Program-made: the position numbers and the translations under genes | In this document: positions 9,996 to 22,144 of the stretch, piece by piece | How positions within the stretch are numbered: the first letter of the stretch is position 1 | Layout of the letters: every line of letters begins with the position of its first letter | Notes under the pieces: model-generated | What the model was told of the DNA's origin: nothing | Database searches by the model: none | The model's input: the letters and a program-made list of their open reading frames with translations, nothing else | Assembly: GCA_024636675.1 (NCBI GenBank) | Contig: JAGXGM010000036.1 | Coordinates: 62,001 to 126,000, forward strand | DNA: 64,000 nucleotides | Direction of reading: 5' to 3' | Source of the DNA: Hydrogenophilales bacterium | GTDB lineage: Bacteria; Pseudomonadota; Gammaproteobacteria; Burkholderiales; Thiobacillaceae

Positions 9996-10688
9996 TTACC
10001 CGATTGACCGTCCCGCCCGCGCGCGTCTCAAGGCCCCGCCGGCCGCGAGGACAAGCGCCAGCAGCGCCGCGAGCGGAGCCACCGCAAAGTCGGGCGACTC
10101 CATCGCCCACAGGGTGGCGCCGCTGAGCAGGCACCAGGCTACGGGGATCGGGAAAAGCCCCCAAGCCGGCCGCCCGCCGGCGAAGAGCAGCACGCCGAGC
10201 GTCGCCAGCGCGGTGGGGTCGGGCGCCATGCCGAACACTTCTGCCTGCGTCCAGCTTCTCCCCAGAAGCGGTCCTATCAAGGGAAACACCAACAGGGCAA
10301 ACAGCAATAATCCGAGGCCGGCGCGCTGCTGCAGCCGGGTAGCCGGTACCGGCGTGAGCCGGCCGCGCAGCACCCCCAGCCACACCAGCAGCAGAGCCTG
10401 GACAACGAAGGCCAGCGCGAAATAGCCGGCGGCCAAATTGATGCTGGCGTAGCGCTGCCAGTGGAAGCCCCAGGCGATCCACAGCCAGCACACTGCCAGG
10501 ATCAGGGCGATGGCGCGGCCTGCCCTTTCGCCGCCGCGCCGCCATAGCGCCAGCACGGCAACGCCCAGCACCAGCGCAAGCAGCTGCGATGGCCACAGGT
10601 CGCGGTTGTAGAGCTCGAACAGCCGGTAATACGTCTGCGCCGAAAACATCAGCAGATCGCGCAGGCCATAGGTCCACCACTCCGACAT
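9996..10688 (-). CDS. Multi-TM membrane protein (DUF6064-like)
   Basis: Hydrophobic protein starting MSEWWTYGLRDLLMFSAQTYYRLFELYNRDLWP; start overlaps the upstream aldo/keto reductase stop. Confidence 0.65.
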   Translation of the reverse strand: MSEWWTYGLRDLLMFSAQTYYRLFELYNRDLWPSQLLALVLGVAVLALWRRGGERAGRAIALILAVCWLWIAWGFHWQRYASINLAAGYFALAFVVQALLLVWLGVLRGRLTPVPATRLQQRAGLGLLLFALLVFPLIGPLLGRSWTQAEVFGMAPDPTALATLGVLLFAGGRPAWGLFPIPVAWCLLSGATLWAMESPDFAVAPLAALLALVLAAGGALRRARAGRSIG

Positions 10689-11611
10689 CAGAGCCGGGCC
10701 ACGAAAGCGGCCATGCGCGCACGCATGGCCTGATCCGGCTGGCGCCCGGTAGCGGCACCCATGTTTTCCCGCACATGATCGACGCGGGTGGTCGCCGGAA
10801 TCGCGCAAGTGACGGCCGGATGCGAAATAATGAACTTGAGGGCGAACTGCGCCCAGCTGCTGCAGTCGATTTCGGTCGCCCACGGCGGCAGCGAATGGCG
10901 TTCGAGCCTGCGGATCAGCGAGCCCTGCTGGAACGGGCGGTTGACGATGACGGCGATGCCGCGTTCCCGCGCGAGCGGCAGCAGACGCTGCTCTACCTCA
11001 CGGTCGACGAGGTTGTAGGTGAGCTGCACGAAATCGATCGGCTGGCCGGCCATAATCTGCGCCATGTCGCCGTGGCGGCGGCCATGCGAGGTGGTGATGC
11101 CTACATAGCGCAACTGACCGGCCGCCTTCATGGCGAACAGCGTCGGCAGGTGGGCCTGCCATGCCAGAAGGTTATGCACCTGCATCAGGTCGAAACGCGG
11201 AATACCCCACAGCCGGCGCGAGGCTTCCATCTGCGCGCGGCCTGCTTCGCCGTCGGAAATCCACACCTTGTCGGCGGCGAACAGGTCGGCCGGCCGCCCA
11301 ATTTTTTTCAGGCCGTATCCGATGACTTCCTGCGCCGAGCCGTACATCGGCGAACTATCGATCAGCCGCCCGCCTGCCTGAAAGAAGGCGCGCATCACCT
11401 CGGCGCGGGCGTCCCGCGCAACGCGGTCGTGGCCGACGTTGAAGGTGATCCAGCTGCCCAGGCCGATTAGCGGCACTGCCTCGCCGCTCGACGGGATGGC
11501 CCGGGTGGCGGGACGAACCTGCTGCGCCCACCCCATCGCCGACCCCAGCAGGGGCGCCGCCGCGATGGTGCCCAGCAGCCTGCGGCGCGTGAGATCCGGA
11601 ATGTTTGCCAT
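10688..11611 (-). CDS. Aldo/keto reductase with Tat signal peptide
   Basis: Tat motif LTRRRLLGTIAAAPLLGSAMGWAQ; AKR elements (LIDSSPMYGSAQEVIG, FDLMQVHNL). Confidence 0.9.
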   Translation of the reverse strand: MANIPDLTRRRLLGTIAAAPLLGSAMGWAQQVRPATRAIPSSGEAVPLIGLGSWITFNVGHDRVARDARAEVMRAFFQAGGRLIDSSPMYGSAQEVIGYGLKKIGRPADLFAADKVWISDGEAGRAQMEASRRLWGIPRFDLMQVHNLLAWQAHLPTLFAMKAAGQLRYVGITTSHGRRHGDMAQIMAGQPIDFVQLTYNLVDREVEQRLLPLARERGIAVIVNRPFQQGSLIRRLERHSLPPWATEIDCSSWAQFALKFIISHPAVTCAIPATTRVDHVRENMGAATGRQPDQAMRARMAAFVARL

Positions 11612-11991
11612 CTAAAGAATGCCTCCTGCGCCGTGCTACATATCACCCAGTGTCGGCTGCAACGCTTATTTGGCCTGATTCTGTGTTGCTGCGGGCAGCT
11701 TGTCCTGCACCCAAGATGCGTCAGAAAAACCGCTACTTCGCGCGCGATGTACACGCCTCTTCAAGATCCAGCCTAGGCAAAAAATCGATGTTCGCTTTCG
11801 GGGGACACACTGAATATTCACCAAGACAACTGACTACTGCTGCGCGTGGATTTCCGCAGGGGCAGCACGCAGATCGGTCGCAAAAGAAACCGCATGAAAG
11901 CGACTTCCCCATATACAAGCGCTCTCCCAGTCCACGGCCGTCCGGTAAAACGGGAAAGCCAACGCAACTTCCCCCGTATCAATCGCCTTTT

Positions 11992-13203
11992 CTATTTCCC
12001 CAACAACTCGCCGACGGATTTGAAGTCTTCCACCCGGTCGCATATGGCCTTGATCATCATGATGATGGGCGCGCCGAGCAATAGACCCCAGACACCCCAT
12101 AACCAGCCCCAAAACAGCACGCCTACAAAAACCATGACTGCGTTCATCCGGCTTGCTCTGCCCGTAAGCCATGGCGTCAGCAAATAGCCTTCCAAGCTGG
12201 TGATGATCATTGAAATCCCGGCAACCGCGACCGCCATGCCCATCGTCCCGAACTGGAGAAAGCCGACCAGCCCGGAAGCACCGGTCACGATGGCCGGCCC
12301 GAGATAAGGGATCAGGTTGAATACGCCGGCGGCAAAACCCCAGATCGCTGCATTCTCCAGGCCGATCCAGACGAACGCGAGCCAGGTTGCCACGCCCACC
12401 AGAATGGTGGTGGATATCCGCACCAGCAGAAAGCGTTGAATCTGGGCGGTGATTTCGTCCAGTACCTGCAGGGTGATTTTTTTCTTGCTGAGGGTGGGCC
12501 CGGTGATCCTGACCAGCTTGCGCCGGAAAATATCTCCCGAAACCAGCAGGAAGTAAGTCAGGAAAAACACCATCACCACTTGTCCCACAAAGACAGTCGC
12601 GCCCATCGTTCCGGTCAGGAGGTGGTCCGTGATATTCAGTTTGGGTTTTTCGATGAGCACCCGGGTCACGCCTTCCGGGGCGGTGGCAGCCGGGGTGATG
12701 GTTTTATTCGCGGCGCTTTCAATTTGAACGGCCGCCTTTTGCATCTGGCCCATCGCGCCCTCGGTCGTTCCCCACTCCCTGCGCAAGGTGTTGCCGAATT
12801 TTTCCGCAGCGTCAGGCAGGGTTTCGATCAACTGAACGGCATCGTCGCTGAGCGAATAGACGAGAGAGCCCATTCCGCCCACGATCGTAATCAACAACAT
12901 GGCAGCCCCGATGGCGCGGGGAATGTGCCATTTATGCATCCGATTGACGAGAGGGGAAAAGGCATAGCTGAGCATAATGCCCAGCATCAAGGGGATAAAG
13001 AACGCGCGTGCCCAGTGCAATACGAAGACGACGGCCAGCACGGTAAGCACCGTGAGCGAATGGCTGCGGATGTCTATGGGTATCCGGGCGTCGGGCAGCG
13101 TTGCAGTCGGATTGACCGGATTAACCGCATCGACACGACCATCATCGTCGTACGGAGGTTCCGAACCGAGAGGGGACATATCGGGTTGGACAACAGGATT
13201 CAT
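11992..13203 (-). CDS. AI-2E family transporter (PerM/TqsA-like)
   Basis: 403 aa multi-TM; NLIPYLGPAIVTGASGLVGF and SRMNAVMVFVGVLFWGWLWGVWGLLLGAPI signatures. Confidence 0.92.
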   Translation of the reverse strand: MNPVVQPDMSPLGSEPPYDDDGRVDAVNPVNPTATLPDARIPIDIRSHSLTVLTVLAVVFVLHWARAFFIPLMLGIMLSYAFSPLVNRMHKWHIPRAIGAAMLLITIVGGMGSLVYSLSDDAVQLIETLPDAAEKFGNTLRREWGTTEGAMGQMQKAAVQIESAANKTITPAATAPEGVTRVLIEKPKLNITDHLLTGTMGATVFVGQVVMVFFLTYFLLVSGDIFRRKLVRITGPTLSKKKITLQVLDEITAQIQRFLLVRISTTILVGVATWLAFVWIGLENAAIWGFAAGVFNLIPYLGPAIVTGASGLVGFLQFGTMGMAVAVAGISMIITSLEGYLLTPWLTGRASRMNAVMVFVGVLFWGWLWGVWGLLLGAPIIMMIKAICDRVEDFKSVGELLGK

Positions 13204-13365
13204 GGTGTTTGTTTCCTGCTGTCCAAGAGAATCGAGGCTGAGCGCGCAAGACGCCTTGGCTTGAAGCGGTTTTAGGCAAGCCTCCGCGAAACCCTGCGGT
13301 AGCTCAAACCTTTTTTAATTCATGCAGACAGGCGTTGGGACCCTGATTCGGATTCGGCCGCTGAA

Positions 13366-13560
13366 TCAGCTGACTTCGTCAATCCATGCCATCTGGATCG
13401 CTTCGAGGATTTTCTCGCCGGAGTGCTCGGGGTTGTCGTCGAAGTCCGGCAATTCCATGACCCAGCGATGCAGGTCGGTGAAGCGGACAGTGCGCGGGTC
13501 GATTTCGGGGTGCGCTTCGGTAAGTTCGATGGCGATATCGAGGGAATCCGTCCACTTCAT
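13366..13560 (-). CDS. iscX: Fe-S cluster assembly protein IscX
   Basis: 64 aa: MKWTDSLDIAIELTEAHPEIDPRTVRFTDLHRWVMELPDFDD. Confidence 0.95.
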   Translation of the reverse strand: MKWTDSLDIAIELTEAHPEIDPRTVRFTDLHRWVMELPDFDDNPEHSGEKILEAIQMAWIDEVS

Positions 13561-13561
13561 T

Positions 13562-13900
13562 TCAGTGCCCTTCCTTGACCATGTTGATGGTGTACTTGGG
13601 GATTTCGATCACCAGGTCTTCACTCTTGATGCGCGCCTGGCACGACAGCCGCGACTGCGGTTCCAGCCCCCAGGCCTTGTCGAGGAGATCATCCTCTTCC
13701 TCGGTAGAGGGCGGCAGCGAATTGAAGCCTTCGCGCACGATGACGTGGCAGGTGGTGCAGGCGCAGGACTTTTCGCAGGCGTGCTCGATCTCGACGCCGT
13801 TGGCGAGCAGGGTGTCGCAAATGGTCTCGCCCGGCTTGGCTTCGATGACGGTGCCTTCGGGACAGAGTTCGACGTGGGGCAATACGATGAGTTGGGGCAT
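13562..13900 (-). CDS. fdx: ISC-system 2Fe-2S ferredoxin
   Basis: CEKSCACTTCHVIVREGFNSLPPSTEEEDDLLDKAWGLEPQSRLSCQA. Confidence 0.96.
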   Translation of the reverse strand: MPQLIVLPHVELCPEGTVIEAKPGETICDTLLANGVEIEHACEKSCACTTCHVIVREGFNSLPPSTEEEDDLLDKAWGLEPQSRLSCQARIKSEDLVIEIPKYTINMVKEGH

Positions 13901-13921
13901 AAGTTGGGTTATATCAGTAAG

Positions 13922-14695
13922 TCAGGCGGCTTGGGCATGTTGGCTGGGCAAAGCTTTCAGCACACCGTCCCAGAATTGGAGACGGGCATTGACCGCGGCT
14001 TCGGCTGCGGCTTCGGTCTCGCGCCATTTGTCAGCGTCGTCGCCACACAGGGCAGCGAGCAGGCGCAGTGACAGGGGGGCATGGAAATCCTCGTCCAGGT
14101 GGACGTGGCGGTTGAGATAGTAATGGAAACTCGGCGCCTGCGCTTCGGTTACCGCCATCCGCGCCAGGAAGGCGCGGAACATCGATGGGATGACATGCTC
14201 GCGCCCGAGCGCCAGCGCGGCGGCGACAGCATGCGGCTTGCCGCCGGCGAGAAAGCCAAACGTGGTGCGGGTAAACGCAGCCGACGGCGCAGGGGCGAGA
14301 CCCGAAGCGAATGCAGCCTCGATGCCCTGCTCCGCTACATGCTGCACGAAGCGCGCCGGCGTGTCGGCATCGGCACCGATTTCCCGCATCGCAGCGAGAT
14401 AAAGCAGGAAGTGGCTGGTGTGCCCTTCCTGCCCCGGCAGCGCAATGTCGGTCTCTTCTTCCAGCACCAGTTCGTTGATGAAGCGCTGCACCGAAGCGTC
14501 GCCCTGCGGCGTCCAGGGCCAGCGTGCAGGCGCGACTTCGTTCTGCAGGTACTTGATCAGCGACATGAAGTCCCACACCGAATAGACATGGTGCTGCATG
14601 AATACGCGCAAATCGTCAACCGACCGCACGGCGGCGTAGATCGGGTGCGCCTCGAGCTTGACCCGCAGGGATTCGATGAATTCGTCGTTTAGCAT
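13922..14695 (-). CDS. DUF3050 family protein (heme-oxygenase-like fold)
   Basis: SVDDLRVFMQHHVYSVWDFMSLIKYLQ...LVLEEETD...HYYLNRHVHLDEDFHAPLSLRLL; ATG at 14693-14695 (track start is an upstream TTG). Confidence 0.85.
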   Translation of the reverse strand: MLNDEFIESLRVKLEAHPIYAAVRSVDDLRVFMQHHVYSVWDFMSLIKYLQNEVAPARWPWTPQGDASVQRFINELVLEEETDIALPGQEGHTSHFLLYLAAMREIGADADTPARFVQHVAEQGIEAAFASGLAPAPSAAFTRTTFGFLAGGKPHAVAAALALGREHVIPSMFRAFLARMAVTEAQAPSFHYYLNRHVHLDEDFHAPLSLRLLAALCGDDADKWRETEAAAEAAVNARLQFWDGVLKALPSQHAQAA

Positions 14696-14711
14696 GAGGG
14701 CTCCCACCTGC

Positions 14712-16573
<1,862 letters not shown>

Positions 16574-16574
<1 letters not shown>

Positions 16575-17101
16575 TAGCTTTCCAATTCTTCGTAGACGTC
16601 GCCCACTTCGGCGATCAGTTTGTCCATGAATCGCAGCTGGCGCACGGCTTCGGAGGCTGCTGCAAAGTCGTGTGCGGTGTCGACCAGTTCGGCCAGATGC
16701 GTCTCGATTTGGCGATGTGTCGCGCGCAGGTCATCGGACAATGCGTCCAGTGCTGACGCATTTTTAGCCGCACGCGCGTCCTCGATTGTCTCGCGCCATT
16801 CCATCTGCTGCATCAGGAAGGCTGGCGCCATTTTGGTGTTGTTGGCGTCGAACGCATCGATACCTTGCAGCTTTAACAGATACACGCCGCGATTCACCGG
16901 GTGCTTGAGCGTTTGATAGGCCTCGTTGACCTGTGTCGCCCACTGCATTGCCACCCGCTGCTCGGCCTCCGGCTGCGCGGCGAACCGGTCGGGATGCACT
17001 GTGTTCTGCAGTTCGCGGTAGGCCGTGTCGAGCATGTCCCGGTCCAGCGCATACGATTGCGGCAGACCGAACAGTTCGAAGTGGTTTTGGGATAAGTCCA
17101 T
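16574..17101 (-). CDS. hscB: Co-chaperone HscB
   Basis: J-domain with HPDRF; start [33 protein letters not shown]. Confidence 0.96.
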
Positions 17102-17186
17102 GGAAGGCGAGGCGTTAGGGGTCAGGGGAGAGGCACGGGGCGTGATGTTCCACCTCCCCCCTCACCCTTTACCCCTCGCCGTCACG

Positions 17187-17510
17187 TCAAATGTTGAACG
17201 ACTCGCCGCAGCCGCACTCGTTCTTCACGTTCGGGTTGTTGAACTTGAAACCTTCGTTCAGGCCTTCACGCGCGTAGTCGAGTTCGGTGCCGTCGATGTA
17301 AGGCAGGCTTTTCGGGTCGACGAACACGGTGACGCCATGACTGGTGAACACCTCGTCGTCCTGCGGCGCCTCATCGGCGAACTCCAGCTTGTAGGCCATG
17401 CCGGAGCAGCCGGTGGTGCGCACGCCGAGACGGATGCCAACACCCTTGCCGCGTTTGGCGAGATAGTTGGAAACGTGTTGCGCTGCGCGCTCGGACAAGG
17501 TCACAGCCAT
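17187..17510 (-). CDS. iscA: Iron-sulfur cluster assembly protein IscA
   Basis: [19 protein letters not shown]...[14 protein letters not shown]. Confidence 0.97.
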   Translation of the reverse strand: MAVTLSERAAQHVSNYLAKRGKGVGIRLGVRTTGCSGMAYKLEFADEAPQDDEVFTSHGVTVFVDPKSLPYIDGTELDYAREGLNEGFKFNNPNVKNECGCGESFNI

Positions 17511-17513
17511 GAC

Positions 17514-17900
17514 TTACTCCATACCTTTTTTCTGCTTGTAATCGGCGACCGCGGCCTTGATCGCGTCTTCGGCCAGGATTGAGCAGTGGATTTTCACCGG
17601 CGGCAGCGCGAGTTCCTCGGCGATCGCGGTGTTCTTGATCTCCATTGCCTGGTCGAGCGTCTTGCCCTTGACCCATTCGGTCACCAGCGAGCTCGATGCA
17701 ATGGCCGAACCGCAGCCATAAGTCTTGAACTTGGCATCCTCGATCAGGCCATCCTTGCCGACCTTGATCTGCAGCTTCATCACATCGCCGCAGGCAGGCG
17801 CGCCCACCATGCCGGTGCCGACACCGTCATCTTCCTTGGTGAAGGAGCCGACGTTGCGGGGGTTTTCGTAATGGTCGAGTACTTTATCGCTGTAAGCCAT
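17514..17900 (-). CDS. iscU: Fe-S cluster scaffold IscU
   Basis: MAYSDKVLDHYENPRNVGSF...GAPACGDVMKLQIKV...LPPVKIHCSILAEDAIKAAV. Confidence 0.98.
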   Translation of the reverse strand: MAYSDKVLDHYENPRNVGSFTKEDDGVGTGMVGAPACGDVMKLQIKVGKDGLIEDAKFKTYGCGSAIASSSLVTEWVKGKTLDQAMEIKNTAIAEELALPPVKIHCSILAEDAIKAAVADYKQKKGME

Positions 17901-17916
17901 GATGTTCTCCTTAAAT

Positions 17917-19125
17917 TTAGTGTGCAGCCCACTGCACGGAATCCAGATCGACGCCTTCCTTGAACATTTCCCACAAGGGGGAAAGCTCGCGCAGTTTGCC
18001 GATCTTTTCATGCAGTAACTTGATTGCGTAATCGACTTCTTCCTCGGTCGTGAAGCGACCGATGGAGAAGCGGATCGAGCTGTGTGCCAGTTCGTCGCTG
18101 CGGCCCAGTGCGCGCAGCACGTAGGATGGCTCGAGACTGGCCGAGGTGCAGGCCGATCCGCTCGACACCGCCAGATCCTTGATCGCCATGATCAGCGATT
18201 CGCCCTCGACGAAATTGAAGCTGACATTGAGGTTGTGCGGCACGCGCTGATCCATGTCGCCGTTCAGGTGCAGTTCCTCGATATCTTTGAGGCCGTTGTA
18301 AAGGCGGTCGCGCAGCATGCGGATGCGCTCATTTTCGGTTGCCATTTCCTCCATGGCGATACGGAAGGCCTCACCCATGCCGACGATCTGGTGGGTGGCC
18401 AGCGTACCTGAGCGCATGCCGCGCTCATGCCCGCCGCCGTGCATCTGCGCCACCAGGCGCACGCGCGGCTTGCGTCTCACATACAGCGCGCCAACGCCCT
18501 TGGGGCCATAGGTCTTGTGCGCCGAGAACGACATCAGGTCGACCGGCAGCTTGGACAGGTCGATCGGCATCTTGCCGGTGGCCTGCGCGGCATCGACGTG
18601 GAAAAGCACCCCTTTTTCGCGGCAGATCTTGCCGATGGCATCAAGGTCCTGGATCACGCCGATTTCGTTGTTGACCGCCATCACCGAGACCAGCACGGTG
18701 TCCGAACGGATCGCAGCGCGCAGAACGTCGAGGTCGAGCAGGCCATTTTCCTTAACGTTCAGATAAGTGGCCTCGAAGCCCTGACGCTCCATTTCACGCA
18801 CGGTGTCGAGCACGGCCTTGTGTTCGGTACGCACAGTAATGATGTGCTTGCCTTTGGTGGCCGAATAGAAGTGGCCTGCGCCCTTGATGGCGAGGTTATT
18901 CGATTCGGTGGCGCCGGAAGTGAACACGATTTCCTTCGGGTCGGCGCCAACCAGTGCAGCAACCTGCGCCCGTGCCTCTTCAACCGCCTTGTCGGCCGTC
19001 CAGCCGTAAGGGTGCGAGCGCGATGCCGGATTGCCGAACTCTTCGGTCAAATAAGGAATCATCTTGGCAGCCACGCGCGGGTCGACCGGGGTAGTGGCGG
19101 AATAATCGAAATACAGTGTTTTCAT
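17917..19125 (-). CDS. iscS: Cysteine desulfurase IscS
   Basis: [18 protein letters not shown]...[12 protein letters not shown]...[21 protein letters not shown]. Confidence 0.98.
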   Translation of the reverse strand: MKTLYFDYSATTPVDPRVAAKMIPYLTEEFGNPASRSHPYGWTADKAVEEARAQVAALVGADPKEIVFTSGATESNNLAIKGAGHFYSATKGKHIITVRTEHKAVLDTVREMERQGFEATYLNVKENGLLDLDVLRAAIRSDTVLVSVMAVNNEIGVIQDLDAIGKICREKGVLFHVDAAQATGKMPIDLSKLPVDLMSFSAHKTYGPKGVGALYVRRKPRVRLVAQMHGGGHERGMRSGTLATHQIVGMGEAFRIAMEEMATENERIRMLRDRLYNGLKDIEELHLNGDMDQRVPHNLNVSFNFVEGESLIMAIKDLAVSSGSACTSASLEPSYVLRALGRSDELAHSSIRFSIGRFTTEEEVDYAIKLLHEKIGKLRELSPLWEMFKEGVDLDSVQWAAH

Positions 19126-19170
19126 CGAGTTGCCTTTAATAACTTGAATCTGAGACAGCCTGGTCCGGGA

Positions 19171-19635
19171 TCAGGCCGCCAGCGGCGTCACTTTCAACGC
19201 ACGGCGGTCCTGCATCACCTTTTCCTTGCATTCGTCCTGCTTGGCCACCAGGGTCGCCAGCGTCACGTTGTCGAGGTAGTCATATATATGGGCATTCAAG
19301 CCCATCCACAGGTCGTGGGTCATGCAGCGGTGTTCGTCCTGGCAGTTTTCCTTGCCACCGCACTGGGTCGAATCGATGGGCTCGTCCACCGCACGAATGA
19401 TGTCCGCCACACTGACGTCCCCAAGCGGCCGGGCGAGATAATAACCGCCACCGGGGCCGCGGACGCTCTCGACCAGTTCGTGCCGGCGCAGACGGCTGAA
19501 CAGCTGTTCCAGATACGACAGGGAGATGTCCTGACGTTCGCTGATGCCGGCCAACGTCACCGGATTCTTGCCACCGCGCAGCGCCAGATCCAGCATGGCA
19601 GTAACGGCGAAGCGGCCTTTAGTGGTCAATCTCAT
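19171..19635 (-). CDS. iscR: Fe-S cluster assembly transcriptional regulator IscR
   Basis: [20 protein letters not shown]; cluster cysteines in [17 protein letters not shown]. Confidence 0.97.
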   Translation of the reverse strand: MRLTTKGRFAVTAMLDLALRGGKNPVTLAGISERQDISLSYLEQLFSRLRRHELVESVRGPGGGYYLARPLGDVSVADIIRAVDEPIDSTQCGGKENCQDEHRCMTHDLWMGLNAHIYDYLDNVTLATLVAKQDECKEKVMQDRRALKVTPLAA

Positions 19636-19662
19636 GACTTGTTCTCCTGAAATATCGCTCGA

Positions 19663-19695
19663 ACTATAAAATTCCCGAGCATTTCAGTCAACTAT
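19663..19695 (-). promoter_or_regulatory. iscR promoter with type-1-like IscR box
   Basis: Minus strand ATAGTTGACTGAAATGCTCGGGAATTTTATAGT: -35 TTGACT, 17-bp spacer, -10 TATAGT, with IscR-like TTGACT..CTCGGG overlapping. Confidence 0.7.
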
Positions 19696-19711
19696 TGCTT
19701 ACCTTAGCAAT

Positions 19712-20470
19712 TTAGTCAACTATTTTATTCAGGTAGCCAGGGTCGAAATCATCTGGTTGATCCTGCCCGACCGGGATTTCCACACCCAACTTTTGCAACT
19801 GCGCCAGGACCAGATCCAGACGATGGTCAACGTGGGCAGAGTGATCGATCAGACCATGGATCGCCTGGACCACCGGATCATTCATGTCGGCCGATATGGC
19901 ATAGGCCGAGAATCCGAGCTTTTCCGCCTGCTGATTGCGCTGCTTTTCAGCCGCGCTGTCGAGAATACGGGCGGGTATGCCCACCGCCGTCGCATTGTCA
20001 GGCACATCCTTCACCACCACGGCGTTGGAACCAACGCGGGCATTGGCGCCGATGGTGATCGGGCCGAGAATCTTGGCCCCCGCTCCCACCACCACGCCGG
20101 GCATCAGGGTGGGATGACGCTTGCCCTTGTTCCACGAGGTGCCGCCGAGCGTTACCCCGTGATAGAGCGTGCAATCGTCATTGATTTCAGCAGTCTCGCC
20201 AATGACAACACCCATACCGTGGTCAATAAACACACGGCGACCGATGGTGGCGCCGGGGTGGATTTCGATGCCGGTGAGCCAGCGCCCGATATGCGAGGTA
20301 AAACGCGCCAGCCATTTCCAGCCCATGCGCCACAGCTTGTTCGCCAACCTGTGAATGAGCATGGCGTGAAAGCCGGGATAGGTAGTGACGACCTCGAAAG
20401 TCGTTCGCGCCGCCGGATCGCGGTCAAATACGACCGCAATATCTTCCTTCAGGAGGCTGAGCAGTTTCAT
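19712..20470 (-). CDS. cysE: Serine O-acetyltransferase
   Basis: Hexapeptide-repeat acyltransferase: [56 protein letters not shown]. Confidence 0.95.
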   Translation of the reverse strand: MKLLSLLKEDIAVVFDRDPAARTTFEVVTTYPGFHAMLIHRLANKLWRMGWKWLARFTSHIGRWLTGIEIHPGATIGRRVFIDHGMGVVIGETAEINDDCTLYHGVTLGGTSWNKGKRHPTLMPGVVVGAGAKILGPITIGANARVGSNAVVVKDVPDNATAVGIPARILDSAAEKQRNQQAEKLGFSAYAISADMNDPVVQAIHGLIDHSAHVDHRLDLVLAQLQKLGVEIPVGQDQPDDFDPGYLNKIVD

Positions 20471-20488
20471 GCGTCGAGAATGCTATTT

Positions 20489-20510
20489 CCTAGTAATTTA
20501 GTCAACTACT
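20489..20510 (-). promoter_or_regulatory. IscR-like box / promoter upstream of cysE
   Basis: Minus strand AGTAGTTGACTAAATTACTAGG, shares TAGTTGACTAAATT with the sequence at 19706-19724. Confidence 0.5.
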
Positions 20511-21273
20511 TCGCGTCATGGTTCCGCGCCGATAGCGCAGCACGCTGGGCGACCTGCGCCGCAGTCAGGATCCCGCGCAGGATATTTACTTCTTCCTTCG
20601 CCAGCCGGGTGCGCGCAAACAGCCGCCGCAGTTTCAGCATCAGCTTGCTGGGCGAGCCGGGGTTGAGAAATTCAAGCTCGGCCAGCGTGGTTTCCAGATG
20701 ACCGTAAAACCGCTCCAGCTCGTCCCCCGTCGCTGCGTCCAATTCAGGCTGCGGCAGGCTCGCGTGGCCGAGCCAGGTCTGGCGGATGTCATAGCTCAGC
20801 ACCTGCACGGCCGCCGCCAGATTGAGCGAGCTGTAGTCCGGGTTGGCGGGAATCGTCACCAAGCCTTGGCACAGGCCCAGTTCCTCATTCGACATCCCGC
20901 TGGTTTCGTTGCCGAACACCAGCGCCACAGGCGCCGCCTGCGCCTCGATCAGCAGACGGGTGGCCGCCATGGGCGGGGTTAGCACTTCGGCCACGATGTC
21001 GCGGCGACGCGCCGACACCCCCAGCGCGAGGGTGGTATCGGTCAGCGCTTCGGCCAGCGTGGCACACACGTGAGCCTGTGCCAGAACGTCGCCTGCGCTC
21101 GCGGCCATTGCATCGGCCTGACTGTTGGGAAAAATGGCGGGGGCGACCAGATAGAGCTGGCTTAGCCCCATCGTCTTCATGGCCCGCGCCGCCGCGCCGA
21201 TATTGCCTGGGTGGCTGGTGCGCGCAAGCACGATACGAATATTGGCGAGAAGTTTAGGATTGGCTGAGGTCAT
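20506..21273 (-). CDS. trmJ: tRNA (cytidine/uridine-2'-O-)-methyltransferase TrmJ
   Basis: SPOUT family: [30 protein letters not shown]...[17 protein letters not shown]. Confidence 0.93.
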   Translation of the reverse strand: MTSANPKLLANIRIVLARTSHPGNIGAAARAMKTMGLSQLYLVAPAIFPNSQADAMAASAGDVLAQAHVCATLAEALTDTTLALGVSARRRDIVAEVLTPPMAATRLLIEAQAAPVALVFGNETSGMSNEELGLCQGLVTIPANPDYSSLNLAAAVQVLSYDIRQTWLGHASLPQPELDAATGDELERFYGHLETTLAELEFLNPGSPSKLMLKLRRLFARTRLAKEEVNILRGILTAAQVAQRAALSARNHDAK

Positions 21274-21318
21274 CAAGTAAAATGTTCGGTTCGTTCTTTG
21301 AATCTATTGCCAGACATC

Positions 21319-22125
21319 ATGCATCCCATGCTCAATACGGCGGTGAAAGCTGCCCGCAAAGCCGGGGCGATCATCAATCGCGCCTCGCTCGACCTCGACC
21401 AGCTTACGGTACGCAGCAAGCAGGATCGCGATTATGTAAGCGAAGTTGATCAGATGGCCGAGCGCGCCATCATTGAAACCCTGCTCGAGGCCTACCCAAA
21501 CCATGGGATTTTAGCAGAGGAGTCCGGCTCGACCGACGCCAAGAACGGCGAGGATTTCCAGTGGATCATCGATCCGCTCGACGGCACCACCAATTTCCTG
21601 CACGGCCTGCAGCAGTATTCGATCTCGATCGCGTTGAAGCACAAGGGCCAGATCACCCAGGCCGTGGTGTACGACCCCGCACGCAACGAACTCTTCACCG
21701 CCAGCCGCGGTCGCGGCGCCATGCTCAACGACCGCCGCATCCGCGCCAGCAAGCGCGCCAAGTTGAGCGAATGCCTGATCGGCACCGGCTTCCCCTTCCG
21801 CGACTTCACCTTTGCCGAACCCTATCTCAAGATGTTCCGCGACATGATGCTTGCCACCTCGGGCCTGCGCCGTCCCGGTTCTGCCGCGCTCGACTTGTGC
21901 TACGTGGCCTGCGGCCGTTACGACGGTTTCTGGGAAATGCATCTGCAACCCTGGGATCTCGCCGCCGGCAGCCTGATCGCACAGGAGTCCGGCGCGCTGG
22001 TCGGCAACTTCATGGGCGACGAAGGCTTTCTGGAGTCCGGCAACATTGTCGCCGCCACCCCGAAAATCTTCGCGCAGATGCTGCAGGTCATTGCCCCGCA
22101 CCTGCCGCCCGAACTGAAAGTCTGA
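21319..22125 (+). CDS. suhB: Inositol monophosphatase family protein
   Basis: [37 protein letters not shown]. Confidence 0.94.
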   Translation: MHPMLNTAVKAARKAGAIINRASLDLDQLTVRSKQDRDYVSEVDQMAERAIIETLLEAYPNHGILAEESGSTDAKNGEDFQWIIDPLDGTTNFLHGLQQYSISIALKHKGQITQAVVYDPARNELFTASRGRGAMLNDRRIRASKRAKLSECLIGTGFPFRDFTFAEPYLKMFRDMMLATSGLRRPGSAALDLCYVACGRYDGFWEMHLQPWDLAAGSLIAQESGALVGNFMGDEGFLESGNIVAATPKIFAQMLQVIAPHLPPELKV

Positions 22126-22144
22126 TCCCGACGCGCGTCCGTCC

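Noticed and set aside
11605-12084. 159-aa plus-strand ORF between aldo/keto reductase and AI-2E transporter
   Set aside because: Overlaps the AI-2E transporter 3' end in antisense and has no domain signal.
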